A DNA stretch of 13,155 bases, taken from NCBI GenBank assembly GCA_947456915.1, contig CANGUQ010000054.1, positions 1-13,155 of the forward strand. The letters are read 5' to 3'. The notes beneath the pieces are model-generated. The model did not search any database. It had not been told where the DNA came from and worked only from the letters and a program-made list of their open reading frames with translations. The position numbers were made by a program, and so were the translations under genes. Origin of the DNA: Betaproteobacteria bacterium. Lineage in GTDB: Bacteria; Pseudomonadota; Gammaproteobacteria; Burkholderiales; CAIKXV01. This document shows, in pieces, positions 1 to 6,801 of the stretch; position 1 is the first letter of the stretch, and every line of letters begins with the position of its first letter.

Positions 1-78
1 GGCGCGGCGGCGCCTGCGGTCGCCTGTGGCGCACCCGCTGCGCGCGCGCGGTGCCGCGTGCCCGGCGATGCGCTGCGG

Positions 79-1455
79 CTAGACGAGCCTCGCCAGTGCT
101 GCGGCCTTGCCGATGTAGCTCGCCGGCGTCAGCGCGAGCAGCTGCTGCTTCGCTGCCTCGGGCAGGGCAAGGCTGGCGATGAAGCCGCGCAGATCTTCTT
201 TCGACATGTGTCCCTTGCCGCGGGTGAGGGCCTTGAGCTGTTCGTACGGCTCGGGCAGGCCGTAGCGGCGCATCACCGTCTGGATCGGCTCGGCCAGCAC
301 TTCCCACGCGTCGTCCAGATCGCGGGCGAGTGCGGCTGGATTCGCCGCGAGCTTGCCCAGCCCGCGCAGGCAGGAGTCCCACGCGAGCAGCGAGTGGCCG
401 AAGGCGACGCCGAGATTGCGCAGCGCCGTGGAGTCGGTGAGGTCGCGCTGCCAGCGCGACACCGGCAGCTTCTCCGACAGGTGGCGCAGCATCGCGTTGG
501 CCAGCCCGAGATTGCCCTCGGAGTTCTCGAAGTCGATCGGGTTGACCTTGTGCGGCATCGTCGAGGAGCCGACCTCCCCGGCCTGCACCTTCTGCGTGAA
601 GTATCCGAGCGAGATGTAGCCCCAGATGTCGCGATCGAGGTCGATCAGTATCGTGTTGGCGCGCGCGATCGCATCGAGCAGTTCGGCCAGCGCATCGTGC
701 GGCTCGATCTGCGTCGTGTAGGGATTGGGCTCGAGCCCCAGCCGGTCGACGAAGTCGTTGGCGAACTTCTCCCAGTCGAAGTCCGGATAGGCGATGCAGT
801 GAGCGTTGAAGTTGCCGACCGCGCCGTTGATCTTGCCGCTGATGGCGATGTGGATGATGCGATCGCGGGCATTGCGCAGACGCCACGCGAAGTTCGCCAT
901 TTCCTTGCCCAGGGTGGTGGGCGAGGCCGGCTGGCCGTGCGTGCGCGAGAGCATCGGCAGGTCGGCGTGCTGGTGCGCGAGTTCGCGCAGCCGGGTGCTG
1001 ACCCGGCTCAGCATCGGCAGCATCACGTCCTCGCGTGCGGCGCGCACCATCAGCGCGTAGGCGAGGTTGTTGATGTCCTCCGACGTGCAGGCGAAGTGGA
1101 TGAATTCCCCGGCCCGGCTGATCTCCGCGTTGCCGGCGAAGCGCTCGCGCAGCCAGTACTCGACTGCCTTCACGTCGTGATTGGTACGCGCTTCGATCGC
1201 CTTCACCGCCTCGGCGTCGGTCACGCTGAAGTCGCGTGCGGCGGCGTCGAGCAGCGCGAGCGCCTCGGCGCTGAACGCAGCCACTTCTGCGAAGTGCGGC
1301 TCGGCGGCGAGCGCCTTCAGCCACTCGATCTCCACCAGCACGCGATATCTGATCAGTGCGTACTCGGAGAAACACGGCTGCAGCGCCTGCAGCTTCGCGG
1401 AGTAGCGGCCGTCGAGCGGGGAGACGGCAGTGAGCGGAGAGTGACCGAGGGACAT
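79..1455 (-). CDS. purB: Adenylosuccinate lyase
   Basis: PurB cleaves succinylaminoimidazole carboxamide ribotide and adenylosuccinate, releasing fumarate in IMP and AMP synthesis; it is a cytosolic homotetramer of the fumarase/aspartase superfamily. The 458-residue product matches the usual length (E. coli 456). It begins with the family N-terminus LTAVSPLDGRY, has TNHDVKAVEY near residue 91, FACTSEDINN at 121-130, the catalytic-acid motif RTHGQP (His173), GKINGAVGN at 207-215, and the signature loop GEVGSSTMPHKVNP with the catalytic serine at 297. The ATG at 1455 is chosen because the family N-terminus begins there; an in-frame ATG at 1548 would add 31 arginine-rich residues with no family counterpart. 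Neither start has a clear Shine-Dalgarno sequence. It lies 158 nt downstream of the amidase gene on the same strand and stops with TAG. Identification is very secure. Confidence 0.97.
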   Translation of the reverse strand: MSLGHSPLTAVSPLDGRYSAKLQALQPCFSEYALIRYRVLVEIEWLKALAAEPHFAEVAAFSAEALALLDAAARDFSVTDAEAVKAIEARTNHDVKAVEYWLRERFAGNAEISRAGEFIHFACTSEDINNLAYALMVRAAREDVMLPMLSRVSTRLRELAHQHADLPMLSRTHGQPASPTTLGKEMANFAWRLRNARDRIIHIAISGKINGAVGNFNAHCIAYPDFDWEKFANDFVDRLGLEPNPYTTQIEPHDALAELLDAIARANTILIDLDRDIWGYISLGYFTQKVQAGEVGSSTMPHKVNPIDFENSEGNLGLANAMLRHLSEKLPVSRWQRDLTDSTALRNLGVAFGHSLLAWDSCLRGLGKLAANPAALARDLDDAWEVLAEPIQTVMRRYGLPEPYEQLKALTRGKGHMSKEDLRGFIASLALPEAAKQQLLALTPASYIGKAAALARLV

Positions 1456-1559
1456 GTGAACGCCGGACGGGGCTGTCGGCCGGATGCGGCGGCGGTCGGG
1501 GTCTCTGGCGGAGACGGTACGGACGGCACGGCCGGACAGCAGGTTCATCGAGGCGGCGG

Positions 1560-1568
1560 ATCGTAGCA
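1560..1568 (-). promoter_or_regulatory. Possible extended -10 element upstream of purB
   Basis: On the minus strand the sequence TGCTACGAT fits an extended -10 (TGn followed by TACGAT, 4 of 6 matches to TATAAT). It lies about 105 nt upstream of the purB start in the 158-nt gap after the amidase gene. No recognisable -35 is seen at the right spacing. If real, purB has its own promoter and a leader of roughly 100 nt, and does not depend only on read-through from the upstream amidase gene. This is weak evidence from sequence alone. Confidence 0.25.
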
Positions 1569-1613
1569 CGCACCGCTGCCCGCACGCCGCCGCCGCGCGG
1601 GTGCCTCTTCGCT

Positions 1614-2885
1614 TCAGCGGTTCGCCAGTTCCACCAGCGACGCGGCGAGCACACGCGCCCCGGCGGCCAGGTCGGCCGGGGTCGCGTTTTCCGCCTCGTT
1701 GTGACTGACGCCGCGCTCGCACGGCACGAAGATCATGCCGGTCGGGCACACGCGCGACAGGTACATCGCGTCGTGGCTCGCTCCCGAGGGCAGCCGCATC
1801 GACGGCAGGCCCAGCGCTGCAGCGCCGGTCTCGATCAGATCGGCGACCCCGGCGTCGAAGCGTGTCGGATCGTCGCGCAGCGTGGGCGTCACCCGCACGG
1901 TGCAGGCTGCCGCGTGCGCTCGACACAGCGGTTCGACCGCTGCGCCCAGCCGCTCGATGGTGGCCTGGTCGGGATGACGCAGGTCGACCGAGAACAGCAC
2001 GTGGCTCGGTACGGTGTTGGGGGAGTTCGGCGTGACCAGCACGCGGCCGACGGTGAAGCGGGTGACGTCGCCCGGGTCGGCAGCCAGCTCGCGCAGCGCG
2101 GCGATCATCGCCACCGCCTCGCGCAGTGCATCGCGCCGCAGCGACACCGGTGCCGTGCCGGCGTGCGCGCTCTCGCCGGATACCTCGACGTTGAACCAGC
2201 GCATGCCCTGGATGCCGGTGACCACGCCGATGGTGCGGGCACTGCGCTCCAGCAGCGGCCCCTGCTCGATGTGCGCCTCGACATAGGCCGCCACCGGGGT
2301 GGCGAAGGCGCGCGGCTGCGCCTGCGCAGTGGCGGCAAGCGTCTGCGCGAGGGCATCGCCGAGGCGGATGCCGGCGTTGTCGCGCACGTCGAGGAAAGCC
2401 TCCAGCGGCTTCGCGCCGACGAACACCATCGACCCCATCGTGCACGGCGGAAAGCGGCCGCCTTCCTCGTTGGTCCAGGCGACCACCTCCACCGGGCGGC
2501 GCGTGCGCACGCCGGCCTCGTCCATCGCCTCCAGCGCCTCCAGCCCGGCGAGCACGCCGTAGATGCCGTCGAAGCGTCCCCCCTTGGGCTGGCTGTCCAT
2601 GTGGCTGCCGGTCATCACCGGCGCGGCGTCGGGCTCGGCGCCGGCGCGGCGCAGGAACAGGTTGCCGATGCCGTCGACCGCCACGCCGTAGCCGCGCGCC
2701 TGCGCCCAGTCGATCAGCAGCGCGCGGGCGGTGATGTCTTCCGGCGACAGCGCAGGACGGTTCACGCCGTTGCCCGGGATCGCACCGATCTGCGCCATCT
2801 CGGCAAGCCGCCGCCACAACCGGGCTTCGTCGATTCCGTCGGCTGCGGCGCGGGCGTCCTCGCGCAGGCTGCTCGTCGTGTTCAT
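1614..2885 (-). CDS. M20-family Zn-dependent amidase (N-carbamoyl-L-amino acid hydrolase / allantoate-type)
   Basis: This is a metal-dependent cytosolic hydrolase of the hydantoinase/carbamoylase branch of peptidase family M20, which includes N-carbamoyl-L-amino acid hydrolase, beta-ureidopropionase and allantoate amidohydrolase. Those enzymes release ammonia and CO2 from carbamoyl or ureido groups. The 423 residues are full length. Di-metal ligands line up as His95 (TGSHMDS), Asp106 (GGRFDG), Glu140-Glu141 (TNEEG), His205 (EAHIEQGP) and His395 (VSHNE). The lid/dimerisation domain, about residues 215-335, carries SGESAHAG (His241) and the substrate-binding PNSPN...DLRH segment (Asn290, Arg303). 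SGASHDA (368-373) is typical of this branch. It starts at an ATG 13 nt after the upstream solute-binding protein gene, so the two are probably co-transcribed. The family is certain; the substrate cannot be read from the sequence, so no gene symbol is given. Confidence 0.9.
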   Translation of the reverse strand: MNTTSSLREDARAAADGIDEARLWRRLAEMAQIGAIPGNGVNRPALSPEDITARALLIDWAQARGYGVAVDGIGNLFLRRAGAEPDAAPVMTGSHMDSQPKGGRFDGIYGVLAGLEALEAMDEAGVRTRRPVEVVAWTNEEGGRFPPCTMGSMVFVGAKPLEAFLDVRDNAGIRLGDALAQTLAATAQAQPRAFATPVAAYVEAHIEQGPLLERSARTIGVVTGIQGMRWFNVEVSGESAHAGTAPVSLRRDALREAVAMIAALRELAADPGDVTRFTVGRVLVTPNSPNTVPSHVLFSVDLRHPDQATIERLGAAVEPLCRAHAAACTVRVTPTLRDDPTRFDAGVADLIETGAAALGLPSMRLPSGASHDAMYLSRVCPTGMIFVPCERGVSHNEAENATPADLAAGARVLAASLVELANR

Positions 2886-2898
2886 TGCCGTGTCTGCC

Positions 2899-3903
2899 TC
2901 AGTCCACCCGCGCGCCGGAGTCGCGGATCACCTTCGCCCAGAGAGCGATCTCGCTGGCGATGATCGCACGCAGTTCCTCGGGCGTGCTCGAACGCGGCTC
3001 GAAGCCCAGTTCGAGCAGGCGCGTGCGCAGGTCGCCCGCAGCGAGCGCCTTCACCGTCTCCGCGTTGAGCCGCGCGATGACCTCCTTCGCCGTGCCGGCG
3101 GGCGCCATCAGCCCGAACCAGTTGTCCGCGGCGAAGCCCTTCAGGCCCGATTCGGCGACTGTCGGCACGTCGGGCAGCACGTTCGAGCGCCGCGACGTCG
3201 CCACCGCGAGCCCGCGCAGCTTGCCGCTGCGGATGTGGTGCAGCACCGCCGGCACGCTGTCGAACAGCAGGGCGACCTGCCCGCCGAAGAGGTCGGTGAG
3301 CGCGGGTGCGCTGCCCTTGTACGGCACGTGGGTGACGTCGATCTTCGCCATCGCCTTGAGCAGTTCCTGTTCGAGGTGGGACAGCGTGCCGTTGCCCTGC
3401 GACGCCCAGTTCAGCTCGCCCGGGCGCGCGCGCGCGAGGGCGATCAGCTCGCGCACGTTCCTGACCGGCAGCGCGGGAAGGGCGACCAGGATGTGCGGCG
3501 AATTGGCCACCAGCGAGATCGGCGCGAGATCCTTCTGCAGGTCGTAGCCCAGCTTCTGGATCAGCGTCGCGCTGATCGAGTGCGTGGTGATCGCGCCCAT
3601 CAGCAGCGTATAGCCGTCCGCAGGCGCCTTCGCCACCAGCTCGGCGCCGATGTTGCCGCCGGCGCCGGGACGGTTCTCGAACACGATCTGCTGGCCCAGT
3701 GCCTCCTGCATGCGCACGGCGAGCGGTCGTCCGACCAGGTCGACCGCGCCAGCAGGCGGGAACGGCGCGATCAGGCGGATCTGTCGATTCGGGTACGGCG
3801 CCTGCGCGAGGGCAGTGGCAGCGAACATGAGCAGCGCGACGGCGCCGGCAGCCAGTGCCGGCAGCGGCGCGACGGCGCGCGGGGGGAGGGTGCAATCGCT
3901 CAA
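2899..3903 (-). CDS. Bug/TctC-family periplasmic solute-binding protein (TTG start)
   Basis: This is a tripartite tricarboxylate transporter (TTT) receptor of the Bug family, which binds small carboxylates or related organics in the periplasm. The 334-residue product has a hydrophobic segment at about 12-33 ending in ATALAQA, consistent with a signal peptide cut near residue 33-35. Family hallmarks follow: IRLIAPFPPAGAVD with the ligand-loop Asp55, ENRPGAGGNIGAE (76-88), DGYTLL (96-101), HVPYKGSAPALTDL (192-205), LPDVPTVAESG and the ADNWFGLMAPAGT segment. The start is a TTG backed by GGAG six bases upstream; the next Met (residue 26) lies inside the signal sequence and would destroy it. No TctA/TctB membrane genes are adjacent. 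It lies just upstream of the amidase gene and divergent from a second Bug gene. The two Bug proteins are clearly homologous but well diverged, so they probably bind different ligands. Confidence 0.92.
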   Translation of the reverse strand: MSDCTLPPRAVAPLPALAAGAVALLMFAATALAQAPYPNRQIRLIAPFPPAGAVDLVGRPLAVRMQEALGQQIVFENRPGAGGNIGAELVAKAPADGYTLLMGAITTHSISATLIQKLGYDLQKDLAPISLVANSPHILVALPALPVRNVRELIALARARPGELNWASQGNGTLSHLEQELLKAMAKIDVTHVPYKGSAPALTDLFGGQVALLFDSVPAVLHHIRSGKLRGLAVATSRRSNVLPDVPTVAESGLKGFAADNWFGLMAPAGTAKEVIARLNAETVKALAAGDLRTRLLELGFEPRSSTPEELRAIIASEIALWAKVIRDSGARVD

Positions 3904-3909
3904 GACGGG

Positions 3910-3913
3910 CTCC
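3910..3913 (-). promoter_or_regulatory. Shine-Dalgarno sequence supporting a TTG start
   Basis: On the minus strand GGAG lies six bases before the TTG codon at 3903. It decides the start of the upstream Bug gene, because no ATG or GTG in that frame keeps the signal peptide whole and has a comparable site. Confidence 0.6.
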
Positions 3914-4074
3914 AGAGGGTCGGGACAGGGGCGGCGCGAAGCGTATCAACAAACCGCAGCAACATTCGTGCCGCACGCACATGCATCCGCAGTGGCAATC
4001 GCGGCATACTGTGCGCTGCCGCTGGCGTACCGGTCGCGCGCAACAGAACCGGGCAGGCGCGGCACCTACGGGAT

Positions 4075-4080
4075 GGAGGA
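4075..4080 (+). promoter_or_regulatory. Strong Shine-Dalgarno sequence of the divergent Bug gene
   Basis: GGAGGA lies six bases before the ATG at 4087 and fixes that start. A tiny five-codon frame (ATG at 4073) contains this site and ends in the TGA that overlaps the real ATG. It is probably fortuitous. Confidence 0.7.
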
Positions 4081-4086
4081 CGCAGG

Positions 4087-5058
4087 ATGAGAACCTCGAA
4101 CGTCGCGGCGATCGCCGCATTCGCGCTGGGCGCGCTGGCTGCAGGCGTGGGCGCGCAGGAGTTTCCGGTCAAGCCGGTGCGCATCGTGATCGGTTTTCCG
4201 CCAGGCGGCCCGGCCGACATCTTCGCGCGCGCTCTGGCCGAACCGCTGTCGCGTGCCTGGGGGCAGCAGGTACTCGTCGACAATCGTGCCGGTGCCAGCG
4301 GGCTGATTGCCGCCGAGCACGTCGCACGCTCGGCTCCCGACGGCTATTCGCTCTATCTGTCGAGCGCCGGTGCGCTGGTGATCCAGCAGCATCTGCAGGC
4401 GAAGATGCCGTACGAGGTGCTGGTCGATCTGCTGCCGGTGTCGCACGTGGTGTCGGTGCCGGAACTGCTGGTGGCGCACCCGTCGCTGCCGGTGAAGACC
4501 GCAAAGGACCTGATCGCTCTGGCGAAGAAGCGCCCCGGGCAGATCACCTTCGCCTCGACCGGCATCGGCGGCATGCCGCATCTGGCCAGCGAGCAGTTCA
4601 AGTCGGCCGCCGGCATCGACATCAACCACGTGCCGTTCAAGGGCGCAGCCCCGGCGGTGGTCGATCTGGTGGCCGGTCACGTGCAGGTGATGTTCGCCGA
4701 CCTGCCCATCCTCGTGCCGCAGGTGAAGGCGGGCAAGCTGCGCGCGCTGACGCTGGCGAGCGGACGCCGGCATCCGCTGCTGCCCGATGTGCCGACCACC
4801 GCAGAGATCGGACTGCCGGCGGTACTCGCCGATAACTGGTACGGCATGGTGGTGCCGGCGCGCACGCCGGCAGCGCTGATCGGGCGCATCAATGCGGCGG
4901 TGGTCAAGGCGCTGCAGGATCCGACGCTGCGCGCGCGGTTGTCCGAGCAGGGGGCGGAAGCGACCGGCAACTCGCCCGAGCAGTTCGCCGACTTCATCCG
5001 CAGCGAAATCGCGAAGTGGGGCAAGGTGGTGCGGGCAGCGGGTGTGAAGCTGGAGTAG
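4087..5058 (+). CDS. Bug/TctC-family periplasmic solute-binding protein
   Basis: This is the second TTT-type receptor in the window, 323 residues. A short signal peptide (hydrophobic at about 6-22) ends in GVGAQEF, with likely cleavage after Ala23. Hallmarks of the family are VRIVIGFPPGGPAD with Asp44 in the ligand loop, DNRAGASGLIAAE (65-77), DGYSLYL (85-91), INHVPFKGAAPAVVDL (179-194), LPDVPTTAEIG (232-242) and ADNWYGMVVPART (248-260). It has a strong Shine-Dalgarno sequence and is transcribed away from the first Bug gene across a 183-nt gap. Its stop is only 28 nt from the mnmA stop, convergently. As with its neighbour, no membrane subunits are nearby, so it either uses TctAB encoded elsewhere or has a sensory role, as reported for some Bug proteins. 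The ligand is unknown. Confidence 0.93.
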   Translation: MRTSNVAAIAAFALGALAAGVGAQEFPVKPVRIVIGFPPGGPADIFARALAEPLSRAWGQQVLVDNRAGASGLIAAEHVARSAPDGYSLYLSSAGALVIQQHLQAKMPYEVLVDLLPVSHVVSVPELLVAHPSLPVKTAKDLIALAKKRPGQITFASTGIGGMPHLASEQFKSAAGIDINHVPFKGAAPAVVDLVAGHVQVMFADLPILVPQVKAGKLRALTLASGRRHPLLPDVPTTAEIGLPAVLADNWYGMVVPARTPAALIGRINAAVVKALQDPTLRARLSEQGAEATGNSPEQFADFIRSEIAKWGKVVRAAGVKLE

Positions 5059-5086
5059 GCGGCGCGCCGAGCGGGCAAGCCGGCGC

Positions 5087-6214
5087 TCAGGCGATGACGC
5101 CGCCGCCGAGGCAGACCTGCGATTCGTAGATCACCACCGACTGCCCCGGGGTCACCGCCCACTGCGGCTCGGAGAACTCGACCGTGCACGATCCGGCGTC
5201 GACCGCCGCCAGCGTGCACGGGCAGTCGGGCTGCCGGTAGCGGGTCTTCGCCGAGTACACCCACTGCGCGTGCGGCGGGGCCCCGGCGATCCAGCTGGTG
5301 TCGATCGCGTGGAGCCGATCACTGAGCAGCGCCGGGTGGTCGTGGCCCTGCACCACGTACAGGATGTTACGTGCGACATCCTTGCGCGCCACGTACCACG
5401 GTTCGCCGTGCGCGCCCTCGTGCGCCTGCGTGGCTGTACCCGCGGCATGGCCGGCCAGGTCGCCGGGCGCGCGCCCGCCGATGCCCAGCCCCTGACGCTG
5501 GCCGATCGTGTAGTACATCAGACCGATGTGCTCGCCGACCAGCCTGTCGTCGAGGGTGCGCATCTCGCCCGGCTGCTTCGGCAGGTAGCGGTTGAGGAAC
5601 TCGCGAAACGGCCGCTCGCCGATGAAGCAGATGCCGGTGGAGTCCTTCTTGCCGGCCACCGGCAGCCCTTCCCGGCGCGCGATCGCGCGCACCTCGCGCT
5701 TGTAGAGCGTGCCCAGCGGGAACAGCGTGCGCGACAGCTGCGTCTGGTCGAGACGATGGAGGAAGTAGCTCTGGTCCTTCGTGCCGTCCTCGGCCTTGAG
5801 CAACTGGAACAGTCCGTCGCGGTTGCGCACCTGCGCGTAGTGGCCGGTGGCGATCATGTCGGCGCCCAGCTTCAGCGCGTGATCGAGGAAGGCCTTGAAC
5901 TTGATCTCGGCGTTGCACAGCACGTCCGGATTCGGCGTGCGGCCGGCCTGGTATTCGGCGAGGAAGGTGGCGAATACGCGGTCCTTGTACTCGGCGGCGA
6001 AGTTCACCTGATCGATCTCGATGCCCAGCCGCTCGGCCACCGAGACCGCATCGACCAGATCCTCGCGCGAGCTGCAGTACTGGTCGGTGTCGTCGTCTTC
6101 CCAGTTCTTCATGAACAGGCCGATGACGTTCCAGCCCTGCTGCTTGAGCAGCAGCGCGGCCACCGACGAATCGACACCGCCGGACATGCCCACGACGACC
6201 GTGCCCCGGCTCAT
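5087..6214 (-). CDS. mnmA: tRNA-specific 2-thiouridylase MnmA
   Basis: MnmA transfers sulfur to C2 of uridine 34 in the tRNAs for Lys, Glu and Gln, using ATP to adenylate the base; sulfur arrives from IscS via a relay. The 375-residue protein has the PP-loop SGGVDSS at 11-17, the GRTPNPDVLCN motif with catalytic Cys100 (E. coli Cys102), ATGHYAQ at 122-128, KDQSYFL at 146-152, and GKKDSTGICFIGE with the second catalytic Cys196 (E. coli Cys199). The C-terminal beta-barrel domain ends in the typical QVCLGGGVI. Residues about 249-270 form an Ala/Gly/His-rich stretch between GLGIGG and PWYVARKD, longer than in E. coli. It lies 54 nt downstream of nudJ on the same strand, an arrangement shared with E. 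coli. No good Shine-Dalgarno sequence is visible, but the PP-loop position requires this start. Confidence 0.97.
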   Translation of the reverse strand: MSRGTVVVGMSGGVDSSVAALLLKQQGWNVIGLFMKNWEDDDTDQYCSSREDLVDAVSVAERLGIEIDQVNFAAEYKDRVFATFLAEYQAGRTPNPDVLCNAEIKFKAFLDHALKLGADMIATGHYAQVRNRDGLFQLLKAEDGTKDQSYFLHRLDQTQLSRTLFPLGTLYKREVRAIARREGLPVAGKKDSTGICFIGERPFREFLNRYLPKQPGEMRTLDDRLVGEHIGLMYYTIGQRQGLGIGGRAPGDLAGHAAGTATQAHEGAHGEPWYVARKDVARNILYVVQGHDHPALLSDRLHAIDTSWIAGAPPHAQWVYSAKTRYRQPDCPCTLAAVDAGSCTVEFSEPQWAVTPGQSVVIYESQVCLGGGVIA

Positions 6215-6268
6215 TGCGGGCGGACCGGGGGACGCGTACCGGGGGAGGAGGGCCTCATCATCCTCGAC

Positions 6269-6721
6269 TCAGAAGTGTCGCAGCAGGTCGAGCGGATAGC
6301 GCCGGCCAGCGAGGTAGTCCTCGACGCATTCAAGCAGGAGCGGGCTGCGGTGCCGGTCACGGCTCGAACGTATTTCCTGCGGGGTCTGCCACAGCGTGCG
6401 GACGATGCCGGTGTCGAGCGCACGCTGCGGGTCGTGGCCGGTGATCTCGCCGCAGAACGCGAAGCGCAGGTAGGTGAGATCGAGTTCCGGCACCGGCATG
6501 CTGTAGATGCCGAGCAGGGACGTCGGCCGGAACGCGTAGGCCGACTCCTCCAGTGTTTCCCGTGCCACGGCTTCGAGCAGCGTCTCGCCCGGATCCCAGT
6601 GCCCTGCCGGCTGGTTCAGCCTGAGCCCGCTGCTGGTTTCTTCCTCGATCAGCAGAAAGCGGCCGCCCTGCTCGACGATCGCCGCCACGACCACGTTGGG
6701 TTTCCAGATCTCTGCAGCCAT
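6269..6721 (-). CDS. nudJ: Nudix hydrolase, NudJ-type phosphatase
   Basis: This is a Nudix hydrolase resembling E. coli NudJ (YmfB), a phosphatase acting on nucleoside tri- and diphosphates and on hydroxymethylpyrimidine pyrophosphate. The 150-residue product is the right length (E. coli 153). The Nudix box runs from Gly40 (PAGHWDPGETLLEAVARETL then EES) with Glu46, Arg54, Glu55, Glu58 and Glu59 in place; the consensus Gly near its end is Ala61. Shared NudJ features are NQPAGH before the box, a WKPNVVVAAIV start, and the C-terminal RSPLLLECVEDYLAGRRYPLDLL. Position directly upstream of mnmA matches E. coli gene order. No Shine-Dalgarno sequence is seen; instead TACAAT lies six bases before the ATG, which could place the transcription start at the ATG itself. 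Family membership is secure; the exact substrate is inferred. Confidence 0.88.
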   Translation of the reverse strand: MAAEIWKPNVVVAAIVEQGGRFLLIEEETSSGLRLNQPAGHWDPGETLLEAVARETLEESAYAFRPTSLLGIYSMPVPELDLTYLRFAFCGEITGHDPQRALDTGIVRTLWQTPQEIRSSRDRHRSPLLLECVEDYLAGRRYPLDLLRHF

Positions 6722-6750
6722 GAGCCGATTGTAGTCGTCCGCACAAATGA

Positions 6751-6774
6751 AAAGCGGGCCCGAAGGCCCGCTTT
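6751..6774 (-). terminator. Rho-independent terminator with UUCG tetraloop
   Basis: A perfect 10-bp stem (AAAGCGGGCC pairing with GGCCCGCTTT) closes a four-base loop. Read on the minus strand the loop is TTCG, the extra-stable UUCG tetraloop closed by C-G, and the stem's 3' T-run continues into TTTTCATTT. It lies 27 nt past the stop of the lysine-rich peptide gene and before nudJ, so it should end the peptide's transcript and insulate nudJ-mnmA. Confidence 0.85.
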
Positions 6775-6778
6775 CCGT

Positions 6779-6793
6779 GCGAGTCGAACTCGC
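6779..6793 (-). other. Small hairpin ahead of the terminator
   Basis: A 6-bp perfect inverted repeat, GCGAGT and ACTCGC, surrounds a three-base loop between the stop codon at 6802 and the terminator stem. Together they give the peptide mRNA two hairpins in its short 3' region. The function is unknown; it may protect the 3' end. Confidence 0.4.
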
Positions 6794-6801
6794 GACAAGA
6801 A

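Noticed and set aside
1..78. Possible gene beyond purB at the left edge
   Set aside because: Only 78 nt of GC-rich sequence; no start, stop or motif supports a gene or terminator.
58..1566. A 502-codon plus-strand open frame opposite purB
   Set aside because: GC-rich antisense shadow; purB on the minus strand is unambiguous over nearly the whole stretch.
79..2817. A single minus-strand frame that would fuse a 400-plus-residue N-terminal part to PurB
   Set aside because: The upstream part is the amidase gene read out of frame (Arg/Ala-rich, no motifs). PurB begins at its family N-terminus at 1455.
5069..5088. Hairpin between the convergent Bug gene and mnmA as a bidirectional terminator
   Set aside because: GAGCG and CGCTC pair, but the inside is imperfect with a two-base loop, and neither side has a T-run.
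6779..6793. TCGAA-containing hairpin resembling a tRNA T-arm
   Set aside because: No acceptor, D or anticodon arms can be built around it; it is a simple hairpin beside a terminator.
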